From: Rhodocyclaceae bacterium
GTDB taxonomy: Bacteria > Pseudomonadota > Gammaproteobacteria > Burkholderiales > Rhodocyclaceae
Direction: 5' to 3'
DNA length: 44,301 nucleotides
Assembly (NCBI GenBank): GCA_027492775.1
Contig: JAPUEC010000195.1
Location: 1 to 44,301 of the forward strand
Position numbers and translations under genes: made by a program. This document shows, in pieces, positions 27,208 through 35,462 of this stretch (position 1 is its first letter; the number at the start of each line of letters is the position of its first letter). Under the pieces are notes generated by a model that was not told the DNA's origin, did not search any database, and worked only from the letters and a program-made list of their open reading frames with translations.

Positions 27208-28201
27208 TGATTTTCTCCAGAAGGAACTCGGCGAGCGCCGCCGGCAATTGCGCTTGGACCGGCAGCACCCAGGTTTCGTGCGCCGTCAGCCCGCGGCATT
27301 TTACCGCATCCTTCTCGGTCATCAGCACGACTGCATCCTGGCCGAACTCGAGGTCGGCCGCCTGATAAGGATGGTGATCGGGGAAGGGGTGGGCGGTGAA
27401 TTGCAGGCCCAGCGCTTCGAGGGTGCGGAAAAAGCGCGACGGATCGCCGATGCCGGCCACCGCATGCAAGGATTTTGCCGCCAATGCGGACGCCTCACAG
27501 CGGATCGCAGGATCGTTTAGCCGATAGAACGCCCCGGGCGTCAGTTGCATGTCGAAGCATGGAACCGCCTCGCTTGAGAGCCCGCCCTGCGCCCCACCGT
27601 TGAAGACCACGGCCGAAACCTCCCGCAGGCGGCACAGCGGGTCCCGCAACGGCCCCATTGGCAGGCGCCAGCCGTTGCCGGCGCCGCGCGCATCGAAGAC
27701 AGCCACTTCAACGTCGCGGGCCAGGCGGTAGTGCTGCAGGCCGTCATCGGCAATCAGCAGATCAACTTCGGGATTCGCGGCGAGCAAGGCTTTTGCGGCG
27801 GCGGGCCGGTCGCGGCCGATCCACACCGGCAACCCGCTTCGCCGCGCCAGCAGGAGCGGCTCGTCGCCGATCTCCTGGGGCGCAGCGTCCGACCGCGCCA
27901 TCCGCGGCTGGTCGTCGGCAGCGCCATAACCGCGGCTGACGATGCCCGGCCGCCGGCCGCGCTTCTTCAGCTCGTCGGCCAGCCAGAGCACCAGCGGCGT
28001 CTTGCCGGCGCCGCCCGCGACCAAGTTGCCGACGACGATCACCGGCACCGGCAAGCGAACGCTCCTCAGCAATCCGCAGCGGTAGGCGATCCGGCGCAGG
28101 CCGGAAAGCAACACGAACAGCGCCGTCAGCGGCAGCAAAAGCCACAACGCCGGCGAAGGCCGGCGTTGTGAGTACCACTGTCGCTGCAGCCAGGCCGTCA
28201 C
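27197..28201 (-). CDS. lpxK: LpxK tetraacyldisaccharide 4'-kinase
   Basis: A 334-residue inner-membrane-associated kinase that phosphorylates the lipid A disaccharide. An N-terminal hydrophobic segment ([19 protein letters not shown]) is followed by [26 protein letters not shown], the family P-loop, then [13 protein letters not shown] and the second motif [11 protein letters not shown], with Asp residues involved in catalysis. GIGDPSRFF and [10 protein letters not shown] complete the pattern. It overlaps exbD by four bases and trm112 by 11. Confidence 0.95.
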   Translation of the reverse strand: MTAWLQRQWYSQRRPSPALWLLLPLTALFVLLSGLRRIAYRCGLLRSVRLPVPVIVVGNLVAGGAGKTPLVLWLADELKKRGRRPGIVSRGYGAADDQPRMARSDAAPQEIGDEPLLLARRSGLPVWIGRDRPAAAKALLAANPEVDLLIADDGLQHYRLARDVEVAVFDARGAGNGWRLPMGPLRDPLCRLREVSAVVFNGGAQGGLSSEAVPCFDMQLTPGAFYRLNDPAIRCEASALAAKSLHAVAGIGDPSRFFRTLEALGLQFTAHPFPDHHPYQAADLEFGQDAVVLMTEKDAVKCRGLTAHETWVLPVQAQLPAALAEFLLEKINGR

Positions 28202-28614
28202 TTGGGCGCCTGGGTGGCGAAGGAAATATGTGGATAGCCCGCCGTCTGCGCCGCCTGCATGACATCGACCACCTGCTGGTGCGTCGCCTTGGCGTCGGCG
28301 TTGATGACGATGACCGGGTCCTCTCGCGTTCCCGCCGCGCGCCGCAGGGCGTCGGCAATTGAACGGACGTCGCCGGCAGGGAGCGGCGACTTGTTCACCA
28401 GCACCTGGCCGCCGGCCGTCACCGCCACGTCAATCTCGTTCGGCTGCTCGGGCGGCTTGCTTGCTTCCGCCGTCGGCAGGTTGATCTCGATGCCGGAGAA
28501 CTTGCTGTAAGTCGTGGTCAGCATGAGGAAGATGATGATGACGAGCAGCACGTCGATCATCGGAATCAGGTTGATTTCCGGCTCTTCGCGTCCGCGTCCG
28601 CGTTGGAAGTTCAT
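28198..28614 (-). CDS. exbD: ExbD/TolR family biopolymer transport protein
   Basis: A 138-residue membrane protein with a short cytoplasmic N-terminus (NFQRGRGREEPEINLIPMIDVLLVIIIFLMLTTTY). The Asp in PMIDVLLV is the proton-carrying residue. A periplasmic domain follows (VTAGGQVLVNKSPLPAGD, VIVINADAKATHQQVVDVMQAA). With ExbB it forms the proton-driven motor that powers TonB. It lies one base after exbB and overlaps lpxK by four bases, an order widespread in betaproteobacteria. Confidence 0.95.
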   Translation of the reverse strand: MNFQRGRGREEPEINLIPMIDVLLVIIIFLMLTTTYSKFSGIEINLPTAEASKPPEQPNEIDVAVTAGGQVLVNKSPLPAGDVRSIADALRRAAGTREDPVIVINADAKATHQQVVDVMQAAQTAGYPHISFATQAPK

Positions 28615-28615
28615 G

Positions 28616-29221
28616 TTACTTGCGCTCGCCGTGGGTGAATTCGACGAGACGGACGGCCTGCTGCTCCATATCGACCACCAGGCTATCCACCTGCGCCCGG
28701 AAGTGGCGCCAGAAGATCATGCTCGGAATGGCGATGATCAGGCCGAACCCCGTGTTGTACAGGGCAATGGAAATGCCGTGTGCCAGTTGGGTGGGATTGG
28801 ACCCCATCGGACCTTGCGAGCCGAAAATCTCGATCATGCCGACGATGGTGCCGAACAAGCCCATGAGCGGGCTGATCGAGGCGATGGTGCCGAGGGTGGT
28901 GAGATAGCGCTCGAGTTCGTGATTGACGCTGCGGCCGGCTTCCTCGATCGCTTCCTTCATCACTTCACGCGTCGTGCTGACGTTGCGCAGCCCGGCGGCG
29001 AGGACGCGCCCTAGGGGCGAGTGCGCTTCCAATTCGGTAATCAGCTTGGTGTTGCTGCTGCCCTTCTTGAATTCACCGAGCACGCGCTGGAGCAGCCCGT
29101 CCGGCACAACCCTGGAACGGCGCAAGGCGACGAGGCGCTCGATGATCAGCGCCACGGAAATGATTGATGCCAACAGCAAGGGCCAGATCGGCCAGCCAGC
29201 AGCTTGTAAGATGGCGAACAC
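28616..29221 (-). CDS. exbB: ExbB/MotA/TolQ family proton channel protein
   Basis: A 201-residue protein with three membrane helices: WPIWPLLLASIISVALIIERLVAL, YLTTLGTIASISPLMGLFGTIVGMIEIFG and GISIALYNTGFGLIIAIPSMIFWRHF. The central TLGTIASISPLMGLFGTVxG motif is diagnostic of the MotA/TolQ/ExbB proton channel. The start is taken as GTG at 29219-29221, with GAGGG upstream; a longer open frame lacks similarity. It is the first gene of the exbB-exbD-lpxK-trm112-kdsB-adk run. Confidence 0.93.
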   Translation of the reverse strand: MFAILQAAGWPIWPLLLASIISVALIIERLVALRRSRVVPDGLLQRVLGEFKKGSSNTKLITELEAHSPLGRVLAAGLRNVSTTREVMKEAIEEAGRSVNHELERYLTTLGTIASISPLMGLFGTIVGMIEIFGSQGPMGSNPTQLAHGISIALYNTGFGLIIAIPSMIFWRHFRAQVDSLVVDMEQQAVRLVEFTHGERK

Positions 29222-29311
29222 GGGATTCCCTCTGATGTGCGATAGCCAATCATTCTGCCTGCGGCTAAGGACAAGGGCAAGCGTGGCCGCCGGGAAACTA
29301 TTCACAAAAAC

Positions 29312-29320
29312 TGTGGATAA
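29312..29320 (-). promoter_or_regulatory. Perfect DnaA box between exbB and xseA
   Basis: TTATCCACA on the minus strand equals the strongest DnaA-box consensus. Weaker look-alikes occur close by: TTTGTGGAA at 29322-29330 and ATCCACAAC at 29399-29407. The 269-base region between the two divergent genes is also locally AT-rich near 29410-29440. No origin genes (dnaA, dnaN, gyrB, parAB) are nearby, so a regulatory or titration site is more likely than an origin. Confidence 0.5.
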
Positions 29321-29490
29321 CTTTGTGGAAGGGCTGTCACGAAATTGTCTAAGTGACCTTTCTACAAGGCTTTTTCTTGCTCTGCCACAAAAGCAGGCAT
29401 CCACAACGAATCATTAAAAATCAAACACTTAAATATCCGCACAACTGTCAAGGCATGAGCAACAATTATTTGCGGGGTTAAAATCTCCGC

Positions 29491-30840
29491 ATGCTTCCTT
29501 CTACCGCTCCGCCTTCCGGCACCATCACCGTTTCCGCCCTCAACCGCCTCGTGCGCGAACAGCTCGAAGGCGTTTTCCCGCTTTGCTGGGTGGCGGGCGA
29601 AATTTCCAACCTGACGCAGGCGGCTTCCGGCCACGTCTATTTTTCGCTCAAGGATGCGGGGGCTCAGGCGCGCTGCACTTTGTGGCGCACCAAGGCGCAG
29701 CTGCTCGGCTGGCGGCTGGAAAACGGACAAAAAGTGGAAGTGCGCGCGCTGGTCACGCTCTATGAGCCACGCGGCGAATTCCAGCTCAACGTCGAAGCGG
29801 TGCGGCGCGCCGGACAAGGCGATCTGCACCAGCGTTTCCTGCAACTCAAGGCGCGGCTCGAGGCCGAAGGATTGTTCGATCCCGCTCGCCGGCGTCCCTT
29901 GCCAGCCTTTCCGCATCGCATCGGCATCGTCACCAGCCCGCAGGCCGCCGCCCTGCGCGATGTGCTCACCACCTTTCGACGCCGTGCGCCGCATGTCGTG
30001 CTGACGCTCTATGCGGCGCCAGTGCAAGGCGAGGGCGCGGGCGAGCGCATCGCCCAGGCGCTGACAACGGCCGCCCGGGACAACAACGATCTCATCCTGC
30101 TCTGCCGGGGCGGCGGCAGCATCGAGGACCTGTGGGCATTCAACGAGGAGGTCGTTGCCCGCGCCATTCGCGCCTCGTCAGTGCCGGTGATTTGCGGCGT
30201 CGGCCATGAGACCGACGTCACCATCGCCGACTTCGCCGCCGACCTGCGCGCACCCACGCCCACGGCTGCCGCCGAGCTGGCCGCGCCCGACCGCAATGCC
30301 CTGCTCGAACGCCTGGAGGAACTCGGCCGCCACCTGGCGGTGCGCGTTCGCCGCAAGCTCATGGACACCAGCCAGCAACTCGATTGGCTCGGTTGCCGTC
30401 TCACCCACCCCGCCGAGCGCATCGCCCGCAAACGCGAAGACCTTTCCCGGCTGGAAGCCCGCCTGCTGCACGCGGCAATGCGCCGTATCGACCGCCAACG
30501 CCACCGCATACACCTCGGCGCCCAGCGGCTCTCCGCCGCCCGGCCGAGCACCACCGGCCCACAGCAAAAGCTCAATGCCCTGGCCATGCGCCTCGCCCAT
30601 GCCGCCGAAAAGGCCATGCTCGGGCCAGCCGCTCGCCTGCAATCCGCCGCCGCCAGTCTGCGACAACTCGATCCGCATGCCGTGCTGAAACGAGGCTACG
30701 CCTTGGTCCGCGACAAGGATGGCAGGATCGTGCGACATGCCACGCAACTTTTACCGGGTGATGCAATCCAACTGGCGTTTGGCCAGGGCAACGCCCGCGC
30801 CACGGTGGATGACATCGCTCCCGCCGAAGAAAACCAATAA
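29491..30840 (+). CDS. xseA: Exodeoxyribonuclease VII large subunit
   Basis: A 449-residue subunit of exonuclease VII, which degrades single-stranded DNA. The N-terminal OB-fold (VSALNRLVREQLEGVFPLCWVAGEISNL) precedes the catalytic region (FPHRIGIVTSPQAAALRDVLTTFRRRAP, LILLCRGGGSIEDLWAFNEEVVARAI, PVICGVGHETDVTIADFAADLRAPTPTAAAELAAP). A coiled-coil-like C-terminal region ends HAVLKRGYALVRDKDG. Start ATG at 29491 fits the family. It is followed 37 bases later by sodB, a common pairing in betaproteobacteria. Confidence 0.97.
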   Translation: MLPSTAPPSGTITVSALNRLVREQLEGVFPLCWVAGEISNLTQAASGHVYFSLKDAGAQARCTLWRTKAQLLGWRLENGQKVEVRALVTLYEPRGEFQLNVEAVRRAGQGDLHQRFLQLKARLEAEGLFDPARRRPLPAFPHRIGIVTSPQAAALRDVLTTFRRRAPHVVLTLYAAPVQGEGAGERIAQALTTAARDNNDLILLCRGGGSIEDLWAFNEEVVARAIRASSVPVICGVGHETDVTIADFAADLRAPTPTAAAELAAPDRNALLERLEELGRHLAVRVRRKLMDTSQQLDWLGCRLTHPAERIARKREDLSRLEARLLHAAMRRIDRQRHRIHLGAQRLSAARPSTTGPQQKLNALAMRLAHAAEKAMLGPAARLQSAAASLRQLDPHAVLKRGYALVRDKDGRIVRHATQLLPGDAIQLAFGQGNARATVDDIAPAEENQ

Positions 30841-30877
30841 CGCTATCGATAACCGCTGTTCAACCACGGAGTAATTC

Positions 30878-31465
30878 ATGGAACACCAACTACCCCCGCT
30901 GCCGTTCGCCAAGGACGCCCTGGCCCCGCACATGTCGGCCGAGACCTTCGACTACCACTACTCCAAGCACCATCAGGCTTACGTCACCAATCTGAACAAC
31001 CTGATCAAGGGCACCGAGTACGAGAATCTCGATCTCGAAGCCATCGTCAAGAAGGCCCCGGCGGGCGGCGTCTACAACAACGCGGCGCAGGTCTGGAACC
31101 ACACCTTCTTCTGGAATTGCCTCAAGCCCAATGGCGGTGGCGCCCCGAGCGGCGCATTGGCCGAAGCGATCAACAAGAAGTGGGGATCGCTCGATGAATT
31201 CAAGAAGGCTTTCCAGACTTCCGCCGTCGGCAACTTCGGTTCAGGCTGGACTTGGCTGGTGAAGAAGGCCGATGGCTCGGTCGATATCGTCAACATGGGC
31301 GCCGCTGGCACCCCGCTGACCACCGGCGACAAGCCGCTGCTCACGCTCGATGTCTGGGAGCACGCCTACTACATCGATTACCGCAACCTGCGTCCCAAGT
31401 TCGTCGAGACCTTCCTCAACAACCTGGTGAATTGGTCCTTCGCCGAAAAGAACTTCGGCGGCTGA
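30878..31465 (+). CDS. sodB: Iron superoxide dismutase
   Basis: A 195-residue enzyme that dismutates superoxide in the cytoplasm. Metal ligands are His27, His74 (WNHTFFW), Asp158 and His162 ([12 protein letters not shown]). The pattern NHTFFWNCL with Phe-Trp, and FGSGWTWLV, is that of the iron type, as is the short length. It is followed by an intrinsic terminator. This gene marks the right edge of the conserved chromosomal order; accessory genes begin beyond it. Confidence 0.96.
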   Translation: MEHQLPPLPFAKDALAPHMSAETFDYHYSKHHQAYVTNLNNLIKGTEYENLDLEAIVKKAPAGGVYNNAAQVWNHTFFWNCLKPNGGGAPSGALAEAINKKWGSLDEFKKAFQTSAVGNFGSGWTWLVKKADGSVDIVNMGAAGTPLTTGDKPLLTLDVWEHAYYIDYRNLRPKFVETFLNNLVNWSFAEKNFGG

Positions 31466-31509
31466 TTTACGCTGTGAAGTTGAAATAAAGATCCGAAAAT
31501 ATTAATAAA

Positions 31510-31531
31510 GTCGTGAAAACGCATTCACGAC
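31510..31531. repeat. Inverted repeat downstream of sodB
   Basis: GTCGTGAA and TTCACGAC are separated by six bases, with similar TTAATAAA sequences on each side (31502-31509 and 31536-31543). It has no T run and lies before the real sodB terminator; it may be a protein site or an RNA stabilising hairpin. Confidence 0.45.
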
Positions 31532-31555
31532 GAAGTTAATAAATTTCGAAAAAAC

Positions 31556-31586
31556 CCCGGGGGGCTCTGGTGCCCCCCGGGTTTTT
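31556..31586 (+). terminator. Intrinsic terminator of sodB
   Basis: A ten-base perfect stem CCCGGGGGGC/GCCCCCCGGG with loop TCTGGT is followed by TTTTT; A residues precede it, so minus-strand transcripts could also end here. Confidence 0.92.
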
Positions 31587-32113
31587 AATTCAAATTAATC
31601 TAGCCCTGCCCAGTCCCGACAAGAGCCAACCAATTCCGGACGTTTATTCGGAGTTGCCAGCTAACATCAAGATCGTGAGAAAACGTGGGCGACCTAGGCA
31701 AATCCAGAACCACCTCATGTAACTTACAGAATTCTCGACTTGAGACTGCGCAGCCTTAGTTCACCTGCCGACCTTGGTGGCAAGGATTCGGCGCAGGTGA
31801 TATTACGGAAGTTGTCAGAGAGTGGGATGTGACATGAGATAGCTATTAGGCTCGCCCGTGGTCGATCAGGCGGCGTAGATCGATATTTCTACCAATACGC
31901 CTACGCTGCTGCTTACGGATAAAAAATCGCTGCATGTCTTGCACAGAGCGCAGATTCATTGCCCGCCGCTGTGGACATCGGGTCTTGTTTCGTATCCTTA
32001 GGCGCACCTTTTCGATTTGACTGCCGAGGCCTGTCAGACTAGAGCGTGATCGGGAGAGGGCTTTGCGAACGAAGGAGGGAGACAGGTCACATCCATCGCG
32101 GGGTGCCATTCGT
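31587..32113. other. Intergenic region without a recognisable gene
   Basis: A 527-base stretch between the sodB terminator and the stop of the purA-like gene. An open frame on the minus strand enters from inside the purA-like gene and ends near 31846; its Arg-rich translation shows no family feature and most of it overlaps the real gene. The only clear structure is the stem-loop at 31761-31800. It could be decayed DNA at the border of the acquired segment, although no recombinase, terminal repeat or target duplication was seen. Confidence 0.5.
31761..31800. repeat. Forty-base bulged stem-loop
   Basis: The outer arms TCACCTGC/GCAGGTGA, a CGA/TCG step with a two-base bulge, and an inner CCTTG/CAAGG stem with loop GTGG together make one long hairpin. 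No T run follows on either strand, so it is not a standard intrinsic terminator. It lies about 310 bases past the end of the minus-strand operon. Confidence 0.6.
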
Positions 32114-33481
32114 TCAATAGCTAGCAACCGTATTTTCCAAAGCCGGAAAAACCGTTTGATGGGTGGGACCATAGGCCCCAAACCAAATCGGACAATCACT
32201 GGTCCATTCGAGCAACTCAAGCAATGAAGCAGGTGATCGAAGTACTCCGGGTGTGTAGACTGGTCCAGCGTCAAATATCTGGCCGGTGAGCGCAGTCTGA
32301 AGAGCAAGATCTTCTCCCGAAACGGTTGGTAGACGGGCAAGCAGTTCGGTTTTGCTCGTGAACCCAGACTCTCGTGACATTGCGTACGCCTCGCACCACC
32401 TAAGTTTTTGCGTCTTTTCAAAAACGTCGAGGTGGCTGACCAGCAATCCATCCAGCGGACCAGTGATTTCCAAGGCGTACCGCAACAACACGCTATCAGG
32501 GTGTCCTCTGCGGAACATGCCTTGCCAGCCATGATTGCTGTTATGCGGCTCTGCCAAGATATCCAATGCAGGATCCGCGGTCGGAAAAGGCCCGGCGCCA
32601 TGACGTGTGAGGTAGGCTCGCAAAATCCCTAAATGCTCGACTTTTCCAGAGAATCCGTAGCCGTTGGCCACTGTATTGACGGCTTGGGGATGAATGCTGC
32701 TCCAAGTGGTATGGGGATGGAATCCCTTCCTCTCGTCAAGAAGCACACCTTGCGCGCCCTCGAACAACACGGTGCCCGGAATTTGCAAACGCTCGCAGAT
32801 TTGATCTTCCGTTGCTGCGGGAACCTGCCGCAACAGTTTCGCGATACCGCTTAGCCAGCGCTCTGGAAGATCATCATCGAACAAGAGGAGCCATTCGGCA
32901 TGCGCTTGGGGCGTATCAATAGTGCCGCCACCGGCATCCCAGTCCTCTAGAAGATCGCGCCGAATTTGTGCGAGTTTCTGCATAGCAAGCGCAGGTCGCG
33001 CCAGATCCGCATAGCGCAAGATATGGGCAGGAAACTGCAATCCGTGACTGACGGTTTCCCCAAAACCGACACCACAGGAACCATGTGCCCGCGCGCCTCG
33101 CGACAACTCGCGCAGCCGTCCCGCCGCTTGATGGAACGGCGTATTAACCCGACATCTTCCATCGATCAGTAGGCGCCTGAAGGCATCCTCCACGCCAATC
33201 GATTGGAGGTGAGCCTCTTCAATCAACAAAGCCCCGGGGTGAACCACCACAGGATGCGCCAAGACCGTCGCCACTCCCGGTATCAAAGTTCCGGAGCCGA
33301 ATTGGGAGAAGGTGTGGTGCCGACCATCCGGCAGCACCACATTGTGTCCGGCCTGCGAACCGCCATTGAAGCGGACTACCGTGTGAGCATCCCACTCACG
33401 GCATAGGGCGTCGGTGAAGACCCCCTTGCCGCAGTCGCCGAATCCGAGACCGATGAGCGACACGAATCGGGATTGGCTCAC
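32114..33481 (-). CDS. Divergent adenylosuccinate-synthetase-like protein
   Basis: A 455-residue member of the PurA superfamily, which joins a nucleotide and an amino donor with GTP. Kept features are the GTP loop GFGDCGKG (15-20, with the catalytic Asp), AGHN (44-47, catalytic His), SCGVGFG (135-141), LFEGAQGVLLD (239-249), RHGAGPFPT (293-301) and GPTHQT near the end. The loop that binds aspartate in true PurA, TTGRxRRxGW with several Arg, is replaced by EPHNSNHGWQGMFRRGHPDS (311-330). A different amino substrate or ligand is therefore likely. The start is GTG with AGAGG upstream. It is the last gene of the NAD operon, 12 bases after the VWA gene. It is unlikely to be the housekeeping purA. 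Confidence 0.8.
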   Translation of the reverse strand: MSQSRFVSLIGLGFGDCGKGVFTDALCREWDAHTVVRFNGGSQAGHNVVLPDGRHHTFSQFGSGTLIPGVATVLAHPVVVHPGALLIEEAHLQSIGVEDAFRRLLIDGRCRVNTPFHQAAGRLRELSRGARAHGSCGVGFGETVSHGLQFPAHILRYADLARPALAMQKLAQIRRDLLEDWDAGGGTIDTPQAHAEWLLLFDDDLPERWLSGIAKLLRQVPAATEDQICERLQIPGTVLFEGAQGVLLDERKGFHPHTTWSSIHPQAVNTVANGYGFSGKVEHLGILRAYLTRHGAGPFPTADPALDILAEPHNSNHGWQGMFRRGHPDSVLLRYALEITGPLDGLLVSHLDVFEKTQKLRWCEAYAMSRESGFTSKTELLARLPTVSGEDLALQTALTGQIFDAGPVYTPGVLRSPASLLELLEWTSDCPIWFGAYGPTHQTVFPALENTVASY

Positions 33482-33493
33482 ATAGTGCCTCTG

Positions 33494-34471
33494 TCAGGCA
33501 AACAGCCGCTTCCACCACTTGGGCTTGGGCAAAGGCTGGGAACTGCCATGAGTGAGGATACGCTGGGGCGCGTTCGGATCTAACAAGTCCGCATACGGCT
33601 GCAATGCGCGGATGGTGGCGGAAATCCGGTCACGCGAGGCCCCATTCGATTTCAATACATCGGCAACTGCGTCAATGTTAGGCAGAGTCCCTTCCGTCAG
33701 GCCGACAATGGCGGCGGCCACCGCACAGGTATCCTCGTGCGACTCCATACAAATCACATGGTCGCCCAACACCTGACGCCAACGGGCTTCGCAGCGCTGG
33801 CGGCGTTGCAAATCAGGAATAAGGAAAAACAGATGATAGGTTTCCGCTGCGGCGGCAACCACCTCTTCGAGCGGGATATCCTCATCCAGCTTTTGGCCGA
33901 TCAGCGCTTCGATTTGGTGGCGCGAAACGGCCGGGTAAGGCAGTTCGTCGCCAGTCATGAAAAGATAACCGCGTTTCTTGCGCTTGACCCAGCAATCCAT
34001 GTCGGTGTGTTGTGCGAGCACATAGAAAGCGAGTTCATAACTCTCAGAACCGGTGCCACCGCCTCCGCCCTCGAGATAACTCCAAGTGAGCCACTGATCC
34101 ATCAGCTCTGCCGTGGTCTCGAACTGCCCCACCTGCAAAGGTGCGCCATCGGAGTTGGCATCGCCGATGGCCATGAACATGACCTGCGGATCCGGGATAT
34201 GGCAATCGGTGAGCAATTTCATAAAGGTCGGCAGTTCCTGCCGTGCCAGCAACTCGGGAATGTTGCCCATTGAACCGGTCACATCGAGCGCGAACACCAC
34301 GCCCAGGGAATTGGGGTGCTCGACGCTGTCGCGCGACTCGCGCATCGTCAGCCCCTTAGGATCCATCAGGGCGTGACAGCCACGCTGCGCGAACACTTCA
34401 TTGCGAGACAGCGCAGCACGATTGGAGGTTAATGCCTGGTGCGCGCTGTGAGAATAACTTCCGTAACCCAT
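33494..34471 (-). CDS. VWA-domain protein of the NAD operon
   Basis: A 325-residue protein with a von Willebrand A fold from about residue 56 to 250. The metal site starts Asp63-Val-Thr-Gly-Ser67 (ALDVTGSMG), a MIDAS with Thr in place of the first Ser. MFMAIGDANSD and YLFMTGDELPYP are further strands with acidic ends. The N-terminus (MGYGSYSHSAHQALTSNRA) and the C-terminal tail (KPKWWKRLFA) are not recognised. No signal peptide is seen, so it should be cytoplasmic. The ribosome site AGGAGAACAAC is the same as that of pncA. It lies between the kinase-like and the purA-like genes. VWA proteins often act with a kinase or an ATPase; the job here is unknown. Confidence 0.85.
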   Translation of the reverse strand: MGYGSYSHSAHQALTSNRAALSRNEVFAQRGCHALMDPKGLTMRESRDSVEHPNSLGVVFALDVTGSMGNIPELLARQELPTFMKLLTDCHIPDPQVMFMAIGDANSDGAPLQVGQFETTAELMDQWLTWSYLEGGGGGTGSESYELAFYVLAQHTDMDCWVKRKKRGYLFMTGDELPYPAVSRHQIEALIGQKLDEDIPLEEVVAAAAETYHLFFLIPDLQRRQRCEARWRQVLGDHVICMESHEDTCAVAAAIVGLTEGTLPNIDAVADVLKSNGASRDRISATIRALQPYADLLDPNAPQRILTHGSSQPLPKPKWWKRLFA

Positions 34472-34489
34472 GTTGTTCTCCTGATGGCT

Positions 34490-35458
34490 TTACGCCGATG
34501 TGGGATTGAAGGGAATGAATGCCGGCGGCCCAAGTGCTTCGCGGGCGGCGGCCTTGAGTGCCTGGTCTACGCCCGCCGCTCCCACCCGGGCACACCAGTC
34601 GCCGTCTTCACTGCTTTGTCGCAGTAAATCGGCCAACGGGGTGGGAATGCTGCTCGAAATCTCGGGTAAATCGTCACCTCCGCAGAGCAAGGAGCGTATT
34701 GACCACGCCGTCTGCATCAGATCGCGTGCGATGGCATCGAGGCTGGCGTTCGGCTGGGCATGTGCCCAGCCCACCAGGTGGATTCCGTGGTCGCGCGGAT
34801 GTACCAGCCAGTGGTCAGCGGTCAAATCGCCATGCGTCCAACCGCTGGCATGTACAAAGGACAAAAGGTCGAGCACCCGACGCCAGATCCAGACGCCATG
34901 TCGTGGGTCTATACCGCTCGGCCGGTAACGCAGCACATGGGCCATACTGCCCCAATACCCCGAGGGATGGCGCAGCACGAGAGCTTCGCGTTCGTAGCCA
35001 CTGGCACCTTCGGTACGACCGCAGCCGATGACTTGTGGCAGGCGTTGCGAGTAATAGGCGGCGCCGTGTGCCTGGCTATGTTGCAGAGCATCGAGGATCT
35101 CTGCTTCTTTCTCCAGGACATTGGGCGGTGTTGTGGCATGAGCCAGTTTTAAGGTGACCCTCTCGGGTAGCGGCCCCATGCGCTCTGCCAATAGCACTTC
35201 TGCACTTTCGCCGATCCCCAGTTGCTTGAGCACCAGAAAATGCTGGCCTTGCCACCGCACAATGCGTGAAGTCGAGGTATAGGCCATCCACGCAATTTCG
35301 AAGACTCGCGCCTTGGCCCTCCGAAAACGAACCGCCTCAACCACGGACTTGCTGCGCGTGACTGTGGCATCGCAAAAGGGACACTTGACCATGCGCCAGC
35401 TTGCTTGCCGGGGCAAGGTTCCGCCGCATTGGGGGCAGGTGAGCGCAGTGAATTGCAT
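34490..35458 (-). CDS. Zinc-ribbon protein kinase-like protein, probably a pseudokinase
   Basis: A 322-residue protein. Residues 8-29 form a zinc ribbon (Cys8, Cys11, Cys26, Cys29). A protein-kinase-like fold follows: Gly loop LGIGESAEV (80-88), the ATP Lys104 in VTLKLA, Glu119 in EKEAEIL, and the catalytic loop THGDLTADHWLV (208-219), similar to HGDLxxxN of aminoglycoside-type kinases but with His for Asn. The magnesium motif DFG is replaced by Gly-Trp-Ala (HLVGWAHA, about 227-234), so catalysis by the usual path is doubtful. The ATG at 35456-35458 is placed five bases after nadM and starts the ribbon cleanly. It is followed by the VWA gene 18 bases on. Role not known. Confidence 0.75.
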   Translation of the reverse strand: MQFTALTCPQCGGTLPRQASWRMVKCPFCDATVTRSKSVVEAVRFRRAKARVFEIAWMAYTSTSRIVRWQGQHFLVLKQLGIGESAEVLLAERMGPLPERVTLKLAHATTPPNVLEKEAEILDALQHSQAHGAAYYSQRLPQVIGCGRTEGASGYEREALVLRHPSGYWGSMAHVLRYRPSGIDPRHGVWIWRRVLDLLSFVHASGWTHGDLTADHWLVHPRDHGIHLVGWAHAQPNASLDAIARDLMQTAWSIRSLLCGGDDLPEISSSIPTPLADLLRQSSEDGDWCARVGAAGVDQALKAAAREALGPPAFIPFNPTSA

Positions 35459-35462
35459 GGTC

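Noticed and set aside
29222..29490. A replication origin around the DnaA box
   Set aside because: Only one perfect box, and no dnaA, dnaN, gyrB, parAB or rnpA/rpmH genes nearby.
31846..32601. A 251-codon minus-strand open frame overlapping the purA-like gene
   Set aside because: Two thirds overlap the well-supported purA-like gene in another frame; the free third is Arg-rich and matches nothing I recognise.
32114..33481. Calling the purA-like gene the housekeeping adenylosuccinate synthetase
   Set aside because: The aspartate-binding loop and IMP loop are changed and the context is an NAD operon; bacteria usually have purA near hisZ or hflC.
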